Positions 45,543 through 56,141 are shown, counted from the first letter of the stretch. The stretch is DNA of 64,000 nucleotides from Herbaspirillum huttiense (GCF_004367745.1 NZ_CP037993.1:806001-870000), one strand, 5' to 3'. The notes: generated from the sequence alone by a model not told the origin. Translations and numbers: made by a program.

Positions 45543-47666
45543 ATGCAACTCACTCCTTGTGCCTGCGCCATCGCGCTGGCGTTCAGCGCTTGCGGCCATG
45601 CCCTGGCCCAGACCACTTCTGATCCGGCCGATGCGCCCTTGCCGACCGTCACCGTGCGCGGTGACAAGCCTGCCGCAACGGCCCCGCTCAACGCCGACAG
45701 CGCTGCGCTGCTGGCCGATCAACCCGGTTACGCCAGCGCGGCAGCAGGCGGCGTTTCGGCACTGCCGGTCCTCAATGGCTTCGCTGCCGACCGTCTCAAG
45801 ATACGCCTCGATGGCATGGAGGTCACCGCCGCCTGTGGCAACCAGATGAACGCACCCATGTCCTACATGCCGCCCGCGCAGGTCGGGATCACGCGCGTGA
45901 TGGCCGGCATCACGCCGGTCAGCGTCGGTGGCGACAGCATCGGCGGCACCATCGAACTGGCGTCGCCGGCACCGCAGTTCGCGGCACAACCGGGCGAGCT
46001 GCTGACCAAGGGTGGCTTCTCGGTGGCCGCACGCAGCGTCAATTCGGAAGTATCGGCGTCAGTGGAAGGGACGGTGGCCAGCGACAGTCTCTCGGTCCAT
46101 TACGTGGCCAGCCAGTCGCGGGGCGAGAGCTACGTCAACGGCCGTGGCGACAAGGTGCTGGGCAGCCAGTTCGAGAGCAACAACCACGCGGTGACAGTGG
46201 CTGCACGCGGTGACGGGCAGCAACTGGTGTTCAAGGCCGGGCAGCAATACATCCCCTACCAGGGCTTCCCGAACCAGTACATGGACATGACCGGCAACCG
46301 CTCCACCTTTGCCAATCTGGGCTATGAGCGCCGCTTCGACTGGGGCAAGCTGCTGGGCCGCGTGTACTGGCAGCGCACCGAGCATGAGATGGGATTCTTC
46401 AGCGCCGAACGCACCGGCACCATGCCCATGCAGACGCAGGGCCGTGATCTCGGCTACACGCTGCGCGCCGAGTTCGACCTCGCACCCGAGGGCCGCAGCG
46501 TACTGCGCGTGGGCAACGAGTACCACAGCTTCCATCTGGATGACGACTGGCCGGCCGTACCGGGCTCGATGATGATGGGCCCCCGGACCTATGTGAACAT
46601 CAACGACGGCAAGCGCGATCGTTACGCCCTCTTCGCCGAGTGGGAAGGCAAGTTGAATGAACGCTGGAGCACGATCGTGGGGGTGCGCGACGAGCTGGTC
46701 AAGACCGATGCCGGCAACGTGCAATCCTATGGCACCAACATGATGAACATGGCTGACCTGACGGCGGCCAATGCCTTCAATGCCCGCGGCCACGCGAAGA
46801 CCGACAACAACATTGACCTCACTGCACTGGCGCGCTTCACGCCCGACGCCGGGCAGACCTGGGAGGTGGGCTATGCCCGCAAGACCCGTTCGCCCAATCT
46901 CTACGAGCGCTACACCTGGGGCCGCGGCACCATGGCCATGACCATGACCAACTGGTTCGGCGATGGCAACGGCTATGTCGGCAACATCGATCTCAAGCCG
47001 GAAGTGGCGCATACCCTCTCGGCCACCGCTGACTGGCATCCGGCCGACAAGGACGGCAACGAACCGCGCTGGTTCTTCAAGCTGACACCGTATTTCAGCT
47101 ACGTCGAGAACTACATCGATGCCGACGTCATCGGCCGCTTCAATCCCTACAGCGTCAGCACTGCCTCGGGTGCGCTGCTGCAATTCGCCAATCACGATGC
47201 CCGTCTGTATGGCATCAACGCCTCGTGGAAGTGGCCGCTGCTGCGCACTGCCGGACTCGGGGACATCGCCTTCACCGGCAAGGCCGGCCTCACGCGCGGC
47301 AAGCGTGTCGATGGCGGCAACCTGTATCACATGATGCCCTTCAACGTGCTGGCCGCGCTGGAGCAGCAGCAAGGCGCGTGGACCAACCGCGCTGAAGTGA
47401 ATTACGTCGCACGCAAGACGCTGGTGGACAGCAATCGCCTGGAGCCGGTCACCGCCAGCTATACCGTCTTCAACCTGCGCAGCAGCTATCAGTTCAACCA
47501 GGCCATCAGCGTCAGCGCAGGCATCAGCAATCTGTTCAATCGCAACTATGCGGATGCGCTGGGCGGGGTCTACCTGTCGGGATTGGCCAAGACCAAGAGC
47601 GGCAGCCTGCAAGCCTTGCCGGGCTATGGGCGCTCGCTGGACGTGGGTGTGAACGTGCGCTTCTGA
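45543..47666 (+). CDS. TonB-dependent copper receptor (OprC/NosA-like)
   Basis: 707-residue outer-membrane receptor with a signal peptide ending ALAQ (residue 23), a plug domain (about 35-165) and a 22-strand barrel ending in aromatic Phe. The plug carries Cys98-x3-Met102 plus Met106 and Met109 (ACGNQMNAPMSYM). A CxxxM motif is the reported copper site of Pseudomonas OprC, so copper is the likely ligand. It would be energised by the TonB-ExbBD system encoded near 22 kb. Copper genes are not seen next to it. Confidence 0.87.
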   Translation: MQLTPCACAIALAFSACGHALAQTTSDPADAPLPTVTVRGDKPAATAPLNADSAALLADQPGYASAAAGGVSALPVLNGFAADRLKIRLDGMEVTAACGNQMNAPMSYMPPAQVGITRVMAGITPVSVGGDSIGGTIELASPAPQFAAQPGELLTKGGFSVAARSVNSEVSASVEGTVASDSLSVHYVASQSRGESYVNGRGDKVLGSQFESNNHAVTVAARGDGQQLVFKAGQQYIPYQGFPNQYMDMTGNRSTFANLGYERRFDWGKLLGRVYWQRTEHEMGFFSAERTGTMPMQTQGRDLGYTLRAEFDLAPEGRSVLRVGNEYHSFHLDDDWPAVPGSMMMGPRTYVNINDGKRDRYALFAEWEGKLNERWSTIVGVRDELVKTDAGNVQSYGTNMMNMADLTAANAFNARGHAKTDNNIDLTALARFTPDAGQTWEVGYARKTRSPNLYERYTWGRGTMAMTMTNWFGDGNGYVGNIDLKPEVAHTLSATADWHPADKDGNEPRWFFKLTPYFSYVENYIDADVIGRFNPYSVSTASGALLQFANHDARLYGINASWKWPLLRTAGLGDIAFTGKAGLTRGKRVDGGNLYHMMPFNVLAALEQQQGAWTNRAEVNYVARKTLVDSNRLEPVTASYTVFNLRSSYQFNQAISVSAGISNLFNRNYADALGGVYLSGLAKTKSGSLQALPGYGRSLDVGVNVRF

Positions 47667-47695
47667 GCGAGAGAGGGAGGGCCGGACCCGGGCGG

Positions 47696-48688
47696 TCAGA
47701 AGATCGGCATGGTCTCGGCTGCGCTGTCGCGCAAGGCCTTCTTGGCCGATTCGAATTCGGGGAAGATCGATTGCACCGTGGCCCAGAAGCGCGGGCTGTG
47801 GTTCATCTCGCGCAGGTGCGCCAGTTCATGCGCGATGACGTAATCGATCAGTGGCAGCGCGAAATGCATCAGCCGCCAGTTCAGGCGGATGCGCGCATCC
47901 GACGTGCAGGAGCCCCATTGCGTGGTGGCCGAGGACAGTGCGTAGGAGCGATATTGCACGCCCAGCTTCTCGGCATAAATCATGAGCCGCTTGCCGAACA
48001 GTTCTTCGGCGCGCGCCTGTAGCCAGCCCTGCACGCGATCCTTCAATTGCTGCTCGCCAGCGTCGGCCGGCAGGCTGATGTTGAGTTCGCGCGTGACTTC
48101 GTCAAGAAACACCGCCTGGCGCTGGCCGGTGCGGATGCGCAGCGTGATGTCGGCACCCAGATAGGGCAGGGTGGCGCCATCGCGCCATTGCATCTGCGGT
48201 TGCAGGCGACGCGCCGAACGCTCGCGGCGCTCGTTGAGCTTGCTCAGGATCCAGCGCTGCTTCTCGCGGATGGCGTTGTCGATCTCGGCCAGCGTGACCC
48301 ACTTGGGCGCGGTCACGCGCAGGCCTTCATCACTGACCAGGAAACCGATGGTGCGGCGCTTGGAACGCAGCAGTGCGAAATCGATGGTGTGCTCGCCCAG
48401 CTGGATGCGGCGCTTGCCATCGGCCGGACGGGCCGTGGTCGGCGGGGCCAGCAGCGGGCTGGGAGGTGAGGGTGATGCGGGTGATTCGGGAATCAGGGGC
48501 GGCGGCAGCGGAGCCGCATGGACGACCGGATGCGGTGTCACGATGAGCGGCGGCTGCACCGTCGGCGAGGGCAGCGCCGGACCCGGATCGACGGGCGCCG
48601 CTGTCGGCGCAGCGGCGGGCGCGCCAAACAAATCCAGTTGCAGCGAGAGCTGGTCGGGATTGGGTTTGGGTTTGCGGAGCAGTATCAA
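47696..48688 (-). CDS. YgjP-like zinc metallopeptidase (DUF45)
   Basis: 330-residue protein. Its C-terminal half is the YgjP/DUF45 metallopeptidase-like domain with the zinc motif HELAHLREMNHSPRFW (two His in HELAH, third His after about 8 residues) preceded by TTQWGSCTSDARIRLNWRL. The N-terminal 24-88 is strongly proline-rich and of low complexity, which is longer than the roughly 170-240 residue family core. No signal peptide is seen. Substrate unknown. It is the last gene of the corC-lnt-gly-gmhB-plsC run and converges with the copper receptor gene. Confidence 0.85.
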   Translation of the reverse strand: MILLRKPKPNPDQLSLQLDLFGAPAAAPTAAPVDPGPALPSPTVQPPLIVTPHPVVHAAPLPPPLIPESPASPSPPSPLLAPPTTARPADGKRRIQLGEHTIDFALLRSKRRTIGFLVSDEGLRVTAPKWVTLAEIDNAIREKQRWILSKLNERRERSARRLQPQMQWRDGATLPYLGADITLRIRTGQRQAVFLDEVTRELNISLPADAGEQQLKDRVQGWLQARAEELFGKRLMIYAEKLGVQYRSYALSSATTQWGSCTSDARIRLNWRLMHFALPLIDYVIAHELAHLREMNHSPRFWATVQSIFPEFESAKKALRDSAAETMPIF

Positions 48689-48740
48689 GGCAGTCGCGGC
48701 GTCCTGTGTTGCTGTTGGCTAAGGAGTTGGCCGCGCGGCA

Positions 48741-49526
48741 TTACTGCGATGCAGTCGAGGCGGCCGGCCGGGGCGCGCTGTTTTTGTAGACGTCCGGCGA
48801 AATCACGCGCATCTCGGATTCTATCCAATTTTCGACGCGCTCGTTCAATTCCTGGGGATTCAGGCCTTCCGGCGAAATCGGCTTGCCGATCGAGACCGTG
48901 ATGACGCCCGGCTTCTTGACGAAGCTGCCCTTGGGCCAGCATTCGCCCGAGTTCACCGCCACCGGCACCACCAGCGTATTGGTTTCCACGGCCAGGCGCG
49001 AACCACCGGCCTTGTACTTGCCCTGCGAGCCCACGGCGGTGCGCGTACCTTCCGGGAACATCATGATCCACTGGCCATCGCGCAGGCGACGGCGGCCATG
49101 TTCCAGCACTTGCGCAAAGGCGTCGCGGCCTTTCTTGCGATCGATCGGGATCATGCGCAAGAGCCCGATACCCCAGCCGAAGAAGGGAATGTAGGTCAGT
49201 TCCTTCTTGAACACGAACACCAGCGGACGCGGCATGTTGATGACGTAGAAGATGGTTTCCCAGGCCGACTGGTGCTTGGAGAGCAGGATTACCGGCGCAT
49301 CGGGCAGGTTCTCTGTGCCGCGCATTTCGTAGCGGATGCCGCAGATCACGCGTGCGGTCCAGATCACGAACACGTTCCAGCGTGAAGTCCACCAGTAGCG
49401 CTGGGCGTAAGGGAAGGGGGCCGACAGCAGGCAGGCGAAGGACCAGATGATGGTGGCCACGGCCATCAAGACCATGAAGATCACCGAACGCAGAATCAGG
49501 ACAAGGCGCAAAATCGTTTCTCCCAT
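48741..49526 (-). CDS. plsC: 1-acyl-sn-glycerol-3-phosphate acyltransferase
   Basis: 261-residue inner-membrane acyltransferase making phosphatidic acid. An N-terminal helix (LILRSVIFMVLMAVATIIW) anchors it. The catalytic box reads KHQSAWE, an H-x4-E variant of the usual H-x4-D, and FPEGTR is intact. It lies between gmhB and the YgjP-like gene. A weak ribosome-binding site suggests translation depends on the upstream gene. Confidence 0.92.
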   Translation of the reverse strand: MGETILRLVLILRSVIFMVLMAVATIIWSFACLLSAPFPYAQRYWWTSRWNVFVIWTARVICGIRYEMRGTENLPDAPVILLSKHQSAWETIFYVINMPRPLVFVFKKELTYIPFFGWGIGLLRMIPIDRKKGRDAFAQVLEHGRRRLRDGQWIMMFPEGTRTAVGSQGKYKAGGSRLAVETNTLVVPVAVNSGECWPKGSFVKKPGVITVSIGKPISPEGLNPQELNERVENWIESEMRVISPDVYKNSAPRPAASTASQ

Positions 49527-49581
49527 GCCGAAGCATGTTGTTGTAATGAATGGGGTTGGCTGCGCGGTCGCAGCAACGGCA

Positions 49582-50139
49582 CTATACCGAGACCCCGACC
49601 GGCGACTTCAGAATGAAATCAACCACTGCCGATAAATCCGGGAACACCAGCGTGCCCGGCGGCAAGCCGCCCTTGGCCTGGGTCTTCTCGCCCTTGCCGG
49701 TCAGCACCAGGTAGGGCGCACAGCCGGCCACATAGCCCGCCTGCAGGTCGCGCAGCGAATCGCCCACGGTCGCCACACCACCGCGCAGGCTGATGTTGAA
49801 GCGCTTGGCGATCTCGTGGAACATGCCCGGCTTGGGCTTGCGGCAATCGCAATTGTCATCGGCCGAGTGCGGGCAGAAGAATACCGCATCGATATCGGCA
49901 CCGGCCTGCTGGGCCGCATTGTGCATCTTCTGGTGGATGGCGTTGAGGGTCTTGATGTCGAACAAGCCGCGCGCCACGCCGGACTGGTTGGTGGCCACCA
50001 CGACGCGATAGCCGGCCTGGTTCAGGCGCGCGATCGCTTCCAGTGATCCCTTGATGGGGATCCACTCGTCGGGCGACTTGATGAAGGCATCGGAATCCTG
50101 GTTGATGACGCCATCGCGGTCGAGAATGATCAGTTTCAT
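49582..50139 (-). CDS. gmhB: D-glycero-beta-D-manno-heptose 1,7-bisphosphate 7-phosphatase
   Basis: 185-residue HAD phosphatase of the LPS heptose pathway. Nucleophile Asp7 and Asp9 lie in LDRDGVIN; the zinc-binding loop CPHSADDNCDCRKPKPG supplies the cysteine and histidine ligands specific to GmhB. GGAAAGCAGGA precedes the ATG. It sits between glyS and plsC, an arrangement common in Burkholderiales. Confidence 0.95.
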   Translation of the reverse strand: MKLIILDRDGVINQDSDAFIKSPDEWIPIKGSLEAIARLNQAGYRVVVATNQSGVARGLFDIKTLNAIHQKMHNAAQQAGADIDAVFFCPHSADDNCDCRKPKPGMFHEIAKRFNISLRGGVATVGDSLRDLQAGYVAGCAPYLVLTGKGEKTQAKGGLPPGTLVFPDLSAVVDFILKSPVGVSV

Positions 50140-50230
50140 TCCTGCTTTCCTTCATGAATACCGCCGCGCCAGGACAAGCCCGTGCGCGGCGGATCGGTGT
50201 AGCGTGTACGACAGCCGGCAGCGTGATGGA

Positions 50231-52351
50231 TTACGCCGCCAGCTTGGAAATGTCGGCCACCTGGTTGAGCATGCCATGCAGCGATGCCAGCAGTGCCTGG
50301 CGATTCTTGCGCAGCTGCTCGTCCTCGGCATTGACCATCACGTCGTTGAAGAAGGCATCGACGTTCTGGCGCAGTTGCGCCAGGGCCTTGAGCGCACCGG
50401 CGAAGTCACCCGCTGCGTAGGCTGCCTGCACCTGCGGACGCGTGGTCTGCATGGCGGCGAACAGGCCTTGCTCGGCGGCTTCCTGCAGCAGGTTTTCCTG
50501 CACGGCACCGTGGGCGTCAATGGCCACGCCTTCGATCTTCTTCAGGATGTTGGTGATGCGCTTGTTGGCGGCGGCCAGGGCCTCGGCTTCCGGCAAGGCG
50601 GCGAAGGCTTGCACGGCTTGCAGGCGTTCCACCACGTTGTCCAGCACGTCAGGCTGTTGGGCCACCACGGCTTCCACTTCGTTCTGTGCAAAGCCGCGCT
50701 CGCGCAGCAGGCCGCGCAGGCGGTCGTAGATGAAGGCCTGCACGTCGGCGCGCGGATCCTTGAAATTGGCGTTGCCGGCGAACAGTCCTGCTGTTGCATC
50801 CAGCAAGGCGGTCAGCGACAGCGGCAGGCGCTTTTCGACCAGCATGCGCAGCACGCCCAGGGCATGGCGACGCAGGGCGAACGGATCCTTGTCGCCGGTC
50901 GGCTGCAGGCCGATGCCCCAGATGCCGACCAGGGTTTCCAGCTTGTCAGCCAGGGCCACGGCGGTACCGGTGGCGGTGGCAGGCAGGGCGTCGCCGGCAA
51001 AGCGCGGCTGGTAGTGTTCGGAAGCGGCCAGTGCCACTTCATCGGACTCGCCGTCATGACGCGCGTAGTACGTGCCCATGATGCCTTGCAGTTCGGGGAA
51101 CTCGCCGACCATGTCGGTCAGCAGGTCGGCCTTGGCCAGCAGCGCGCCGCGCTCGGCTTGCTTGACGTCGCCGCCCAGCAGGCTGGCGATCTTGCCGGCC
51201 AGTGCCTGCACGCGCTCGGTGCGCTGCAGCTGGTTGCCCAGCTTGTTGTGGTAGACCACGTTGGCCAGTTGCGGCACGCGATCAGCCAGGGATTTTTTCT
51301 TGTCCTGCTCGAAGAAGAACTTGGCATCCGACAGGCGCGGACGCACCACGCGTTCGTTGCCGCCGATGATGTGTTCGGGGCGATCGGTCTCCAGGTTGGA
51401 AACGATCAGGAAGCGCGAACGCAGCTTGCCATCGGCGTCGGTCAGCGCGAAATATTTCTGGTTGGTCTGCATGGTCAGGATCAGGCATTCCTGCGGCACG
51501 GCCAGGAATTCATCCTCGAACTTGCATTCGTAGACCACCGGCCATTCCACCAGCGCGGTGACTTCGTCCAGCAGCGAGTCCGGCATCAGCACTTGATCGC
51601 CACCGGCCTTGGCCAGCAGCGCAGTGCGGATCTTTTCGCGGCGCTCGGTGAAGCTGGCGATGACCTTGCCCTGCGTGGCCAGTGCCTCGACGTAGGCATC
51701 GGACGAGGCGATCTGCAGCACACCCGAGGACAGGAAGCGATGGCCCAGCGTGGTACGGCCGGCATCCAGGCCCAGCGTATTGATCGGCACCACATCATTG
51801 CCCAGCAGCGCCACCAGGTAGTGCGCGGGACGCACGAAGTGCACCGTCTCGCCGGCCGCGCGGCCGAACTGGCGCTGGTAGCTCATGACCTTGGGGATGG
51901 GCAGCTTGGACAGGCTTTCGTCGAGCGCAGCCTGCAGGCCCACGGCCAGGGCCGAACCCTTGGCGGTATAGGTGTAGAAGAAGCTCTCGGCCTTGCCATC
52001 CTGGGCGCGTTCCAGCTGGTCCGGGGTGATGACGGTGGCACCGGTGGAGGCGGCCAGTGCGGCCAGCTTCTTCACCAGCGGTGCCGACGGGCGGCCTTCG
52101 GCGTCCAGTGCCACGCTGACCGGCAGCACTTTTTCGCGGATCGATTTGTCCGGAGAGGCGGCGCGCACTTGCGTGATGGCGACGGCCAGGCGGCGCGGCG
52201 TCGCATAGGCGGTGGCGGCAGCGCCGGCGTCGAGATAGCCGCGGCTTTGCAGGCCATTGAAGATGCCATTGGCGAAGGCATCGCCCAGCTTGGCCAGCGC
52301 CTTCGGCGGGAGTTCTTCGGTGACGAGTTCTACGAGGAGTGTCTGGTTCAT
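50231..52351 (-). CDS. glyS: Glycine--tRNA ligase beta subunit
   Basis: 706-residue beta chain of the bacterial alpha2beta2 glycyl-tRNA synthetase; it binds tRNA and carries the anticodon-recognition region at the C-terminus. [19 protein letters not shown] is the standard start; FTERREKIR, the [16 protein letters not shown] segment (residues 325-337) and [19 protein letters not shown] segment are family markers. It lies 74 nt after glyQ, which makes the alpha chain. Confidence 0.97.
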   Translation of the reverse strand: MNQTLLVELVTEELPPKALAKLGDAFANGIFNGLQSRGYLDAGAAATAYATPRRLAVAITQVRAASPDKSIREKVLPVSVALDAEGRPSAPLVKKLAALAASTGATVITPDQLERAQDGKAESFFYTYTAKGSALAVGLQAALDESLSKLPIPKVMSYQRQFGRAAGETVHFVRPAHYLVALLGNDVVPINTLGLDAGRTTLGHRFLSSGVLQIASSDAYVEALATQGKVIASFTERREKIRTALLAKAGGDQVLMPDSLLDEVTALVEWPVVYECKFEDEFLAVPQECLILTMQTNQKYFALTDADGKLRSRFLIVSNLETDRPEHIIGGNERVVRPRLSDAKFFFEQDKKKSLADRVPQLANVVYHNKLGNQLQRTERVQALAGKIASLLGGDVKQAERGALLAKADLLTDMVGEFPELQGIMGTYYARHDGESDEVALAASEHYQPRFAGDALPATATGTAVALADKLETLVGIWGIGLQPTGDKDPFALRRHALGVLRMLVEKRLPLSLTALLDATAGLFAGNANFKDPRADVQAFIYDRLRGLLRERGFAQNEVEAVVAQQPDVLDNVVERLQAVQAFAALPEAEALAAANKRITNILKKIEGVAIDAHGAVQENLLQEAAEQGLFAAMQTTRPQVQAAYAAGDFAGALKALAQLRQNVDAFFNDVMVNAEDEQLRKNRQALLASLHGMLNQVADISKLAA

Positions 52352-52425
52352 GTTGTCTGTCTTGCTGTCTTGCTCGGGACACCGGTCAAGTCAACCGGTG
52401 CCGCATGATGTCGTGTTGCTGCGTC

Positions 52426-53343
52426 TCAGGCGGCAGCATGTGCCGGTGCCTGGCCCAGCATCGGGAAGCCCAGGCGTTCGCGCGATTCGAAGTAGGCCTG
52501 CGCCACCGCCCGCGAAAGATTGCGGATGCGGCCGATGTAGGCGGCGCGCTCGGTGACCGAAATGGCGCCACGGGCGTCGAGCATGTTGAAGGTGTGGGCG
52601 GCCTTGAGCACCTGTTCATACGCGGGCAGGGCCAGCGGCACTTCCATCAGGCGCTTGGCTTCGGCTTCGTAGTTGGTGAACAGCGAGAACAGGAAGTCGG
52701 TGTTCGAGTACTCGAAGTTGAAGGTGGACTGTTCCACTTCGTTCTGGTGGAACACGTCGCCATAGGTCAGGTGCTTCTTGACGCCGTTCTCGGTCCATTC
52801 GGTCCAGACCAGGTCATAGACGTTTTCCACGCCCTGCAGGTACATGGCCAGGCGCTCGATGCCGTAGGTGATCTCGCCCAGTACCGGCTTGCAATCGAGG
52901 CCGCCGACCTGCTGGAAATAGGTGAATTGCGTCACTTCCATGCCATTGAGCCAGACTTCCCAACCCAGGCCCCAGGCGCCCAGGGTGGGGTTTTCCCAGT
53001 CATCCTCGACGAAGCGCACGTCGTTTTGCTTCAGATCCAGTCCCAGCGCCTCCAGCGAGCCCAGGTACAGGTCCAGGATGTTTTCCGGCGCCGGCTTCAG
53101 GACCACCTGGTACTGGTAGTAGTGCTGCATGCGGTTGGGGTTTTCGCCATAGCGGCCATCCTTGGGACGGCGCGAAGGCTGGACATAGGCGGCGCGCCAC
53201 GGTTCCGGGCCGATCGCGCGCAGGAAGGTTGCCGTGTGCGAGGTGCCCGCGCCGACTTCCATGTCGTAGGGTTGCAGCAGTGCGCAGCCCTGGGCGTCCC
53301 AATATTCTTGCAACTTGAGGATGATTTGTTGAAATGTCAGCAT
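52426..53343 (-). CDS. glyQ: Glycine--tRNA ligase alpha subunit
   Basis: 305-residue catalytic alpha chain of glycyl-tRNA synthetase. [15 protein letters not shown] is the conserved start, and [19 protein letters not shown] with [17 protein letters not shown] (aminoacyl-adenylate and glycine sites) is unmistakable. It lies downstream of lnt and a 120-nt gap that includes a hairpin. glyS follows on the same strand. Confidence 0.98.
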   Translation of the reverse strand: MLTFQQIILKLQEYWDAQGCALLQPYDMEVGAGTSHTATFLRAIGPEPWRAAYVQPSRRPKDGRYGENPNRMQHYYQYQVVLKPAPENILDLYLGSLEALGLDLKQNDVRFVEDDWENPTLGAWGLGWEVWLNGMEVTQFTYFQQVGGLDCKPVLGEITYGIERLAMYLQGVENVYDLVWTEWTENGVKKHLTYGDVFHQNEVEQSTFNFEYSNTDFLFSLFTNYEAEAKRLMEVPLALPAYEQVLKAAHTFNMLDARGAISVTERAAYIGRIRNLSRAVAQAYFESRERLGFPMLGQAPAHAAA

Positions 53344-53426
53344 CGTGTGTGGTGGCCTGGCGAACCGGCGGAGGAATTGCGAAAACCTTGAATTTTAGCG
53401 CCTTTTGGGGCGTTTGACCCGGTTTT

Positions 53427-53455
53427 GCCAGGGCGCGGCACTGCCGGGCCCTGGC
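53427..53455 (-). other. Hairpin between lnt and glyQ
   Basis: 7-bp stem GCCAGGG/CCCTGGC with an inner CGGCA/TGCCG pair. No T-run on the minus strand. Confidence 0.35.
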
Positions 53456-53463
53456 ATCGGAGA

Positions 53464-55089
53464 TCAGTGGCGAATGCGCGCGGCCTTGTTGCGGCCCCAG
53501 GCCAGCAGCAGCATCAGCAGCGCCAGCCCGACGATGAGCTTGTTGCCCAGCAGAATGTAGGGGGTCTGGCCGCCATAGCCCTGCACCTGGCCGGAGAGCA
53601 CGCCGCGCGTGTAGGGCGGCAGTTCGCTGACTGCGCCGCCCGGCAGGATCACCGCCGTGGCTCCGGTGTTGGTGGCGCGCAGCATCGGGCGGCCGGTTTC
53701 CAGCGTGCGCATCTGCGAGATCTGCAGGTGCTGGGGCAGGGCGATCGAATTGCCGAACCAGGCAATGTTGGACAGGTTCAGCAGCAGGCTGGCCTGCGGC
53801 TGGCCGGCACGGTAGGCATCGCGCAGCTGGCCGGCGATTTCTTCGCCAAACAGATCTTCGTAGCAGATGTTGGGCAGCACCCACTGGTCCTTCACGCCGA
53901 AGGGCGACTGCACCGGCGCGCCGCGCGTCATGTCGCCCAGCGGGATGTGCATCAGGTCGACGAACCAGCGAAAGCCCGGCGGGATGAATTCACCGAAGGG
54001 CACCAGATGGTGCTTGTCGTAGCGGTAGGGCATCAAGGCCGATCCCAGTCCGGGGCCGAAGCCCAGCACCGAATTGGCATACAGCTGCGGACCATCGGAG
54101 AGCGGAATGCCCAGCGCCAGATGGCTGCCGCTCTTTTGCGCGAAGCGCGCGATGCGTTCCAGATAATCCGGCGGCAATTGCTGCGGCAGCAGCGGGATGG
54201 CGGTTTCCGGGGTGGCGATCAGGTCGGCCGGCGCGGCGCTGATCATCTGTTCGTACATGCCGAGGGTGGAGACCAGGGCATCGTTGGAGAATTTCATTTC
54301 CTGCGGAATGTTCCCCTGCAGCAGGCGCACCGTGATCGGCTGGCCTTGTGGCGCGGTCCAGTGCGCCAGCCGCAAGGCTACGCCGCCCGCGCACAGCAGG
54401 GCCGCAGCACACAGCGGCAGCACGATGCGCTGGCCAGTGCCCGCCACGCCCTTGCGCGTGAGGCCCATCCACAGCAGCGCCAGGCTGCCAGCGATGAGCG
54501 CTGCGACCCAGCCGACGAAATAGACGCCGCCCACCGGGGCGAAGCCGGCCAGGGGGCCAACCGTATGCGCATAGCCCGAAATCAGCCAGGGGAATCCCGT
54601 GAAGATCCAGCCGCGCGCCCACTCCGACAGCGCCCACAGCGCCGGCAGCATGAACAGCGCCAGCACCAGCGGCGAAGACGACCAGCGATGGCGCAGCCAG
54701 CCAGCCAGCGCGGTAGCCGCACCCGCATACAAGCCCAGATAGAGCGCCAGCAAGCCCACGGCCAGTGCCGCCATCCAGCCCGGCATGCCGCCGTAGTCAT
54801 GCATGCTGATGTAGAGCCAGTGCACGCCCGCCGCCGCCCAGCCGAAACCGTACAGCCAGCCGCGCAGGAAGTGGCGGCCGGTGGAGGCTTGCGGTTGCGC
54901 CAGCACGCCATGGAACAGCCAGGCCAGGGCCAGGATCTGCAAGGGCCACAGCTTGAAGGGCGCGAAGGCGAAGACGTTGACCGCACCCGCTGCGACCGGC
55001 AGCAGCAGGGCCAGCGCCGTGCCGAGGCGACCGCGCGCAGCGGTCGCGCCGCGCGGCAGCGGCAGGTCTTGGGAGGAGGGGGAAGTCAC
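53464..55089 (-). CDS. lnt: Apolipoprotein N-acyltransferase
   Basis: About 541-residue inner-membrane enzyme that adds the third acyl chain to lipoproteins. An N-terminal set of membrane helices is followed by a nitrilase-like periplasmic domain. The triad is Glu in ATPETAIPLLP, Lys in KHHLVPFGEFIPP and Cys in LPNICYEDLFGEE. The first reasonable start is a GTG (VTSPSSQDL); no ATG exists upstream outside corC, and the frame continues through corC, so the exact start is uncertain. It lies 28 nt downstream of corC. Confidence 0.92.
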   Translation of the reverse strand: MTSPSSQDLPLPRGATAARGRLGTALALLLPVAAGAVNVFAFAPFKLWPLQILALAWLFHGVLAQPQASTGRHFLRGWLYGFGWAAAGVHWLYISMHDYGGMPGWMAALAVGLLALYLGLYAGAATALAGWLRHRWSSSPLVLALFMLPALWALSEWARGWIFTGFPWLISGYAHTVGPLAGFAPVGGVYFVGWVAALIAGSLALLWMGLTRKGVAGTGQRIVLPLCAAALLCAGGVALRLAHWTAPQGQPITVRLLQGNIPQEMKFSNDALVSTLGMYEQMISAAPADLIATPETAIPLLPQQLPPDYLERIARFAQKSGSHLALGIPLSDGPQLYANSVLGFGPGLGSALMPYRYDKHHLVPFGEFIPPGFRWFVDLMHIPLGDMTRGAPVQSPFGVKDQWVLPNICYEDLFGEEIAGQLRDAYRAGQPQASLLLNLSNIAWFGNSIALPQHLQISQMRTLETGRPMLRATNTGATAVILPGGAVSELPPYTRGVLSGQVQGYGGQTPYILLGNKLIVGLALLMLLLAWGRNKAARIRH

Positions 55090-55117
55090 GGTTGCAACGG
55101 CAGGCAGATCAGGCGAG

Positions 55118-55996
55118 TCACTCGTCGTCCAGCGGTGCCGGCGGCAGCTTGGACACCAGCAGCACGTGTACTTGGCGCGCATCGGCGCGCAGCACTTCGA
55201 AGTGCAGGCCATCGATGTCGAATTCGTCGCCCTTGCGCGGCACGCGGCCCACGTGATTGGCGACCAGTCCGCCGATGGTGTCGGCGTCTTCGTCGGAGAA
55301 GCGGCTGCCCACTTCGGCGTTGAACTGCTCGATCTCGGTCAGGGCTTTCACGCGCCAGCGCGCGCCGTGCGGGCCATCCTTGAGGGCCAGCACGTTGTCT
55401 TCGGCTTCATCGAAATCGTATTCGTCCTCGATGTCGCCGACGATCTGTTCCAGCACGTCCTCGATGGTGATGAGGCCGGCCACGCCGCCGTATTCGTCCA
55501 CCACCACGGCCATGTGGTTGCGGTTGGCGCGGAAGTCGCGCAGCAGCACGTTCAGGCGCTTGGATTCGGGAATGAAGATGGCCGGGCGCAGCATGTCGCG
55601 CACGTCGAAGGATTCCTCGGCGTAGTAGCGCAGCAGGTCCTTGGCCAGCAGGATGCCGATCACCTTGTCGCGCTCGCCATCCACGGCGGGGAAGCGCGAG
55701 TGGGACGTGGCCAGCACTTCGGGCATCCAGGTTTCGATCGGTTTGGAAATGTCGATGGTGTCCATCTGCGAGCGCGGCACCATGATGTCGCGCACGGCCA
55801 GGTCGGAGACCTGGAACACGCCTTCGATCATCGACAGCGCATCGGCGTCGATGAGATTGCGCTCGTGTGCGTCGTGCAACACTTCGAGCAGTTCTGCCCG
55901 GTTCTCGGGCTCGGGGGAAATCAGTGCGGTGAGTCGTTCAAACAGGGAACGATGGGGTTTAGCGTCAGACTTGACGCTACTAGGGTGATCTTGCAT
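55118..55996 (-). CDS. corC: CorC/HlyC-family CBS-domain transport protein
   Basis: 292-residue cytosolic CBS-pair protein (residues about 75-200) with a C-terminal CorC/HlyC domain (about 215-290), like E. coli CorC (YbeX) linked to magnesium and cobalt efflux and to ribosome-related phenotypes. The N-terminus MQDHPSSVKSDAKPHRSL and the ISPEPENRAEL segment match betaproteobacterial forms. An ATG 13 codons upstream is possible. It heads corC-lnt; in many relatives it follows ybeY directly, but here a chemoreceptor gene lies between. Confidence 0.88.
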   Translation of the reverse strand: MQDHPSSVKSDAKPHRSLFERLTALISPEPENRAELLEVLHDAHERNLIDADALSMIEGVFQVSDLAVRDIMVPRSQMDTIDISKPIETWMPEVLATSHSRFPAVDGERDKVIGILLAKDLLRYYAEESFDVRDMLRPAIFIPESKRLNVLLRDFRANRNHMAVVVDEYGGVAGLITIEDVLEQIVGDIEDEYDFDEAEDNVLALKDGPHGARWRVKALTEIEQFNAEVGSRFSDEDADTIGGLVANHVGRVPRKGDEFDIDGLHFEVLRADARQVHVLLVSKLPPAPLDDE

Positions 55997-56141
55997 GGCG
56001 TTAGGCGCGAGCCCGACGTAGTTTCGAAGAGCCATAGGATACAACAATTATGTGACAAGTCCACTAAAGGCCCGGCCACAGCGGGCCGCCGCCCCGCTTG
56101 CTCCTTGGAAATTCCGATGTGTTTACGCCATTGCACCGAGC

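Noticed and set aside
44094..45989. 631-codon open frame on the minus strand
   Set aside because: Antisense to the ClC and copper receptor genes; Arg/Gly/His-rich with no recognisable motif.
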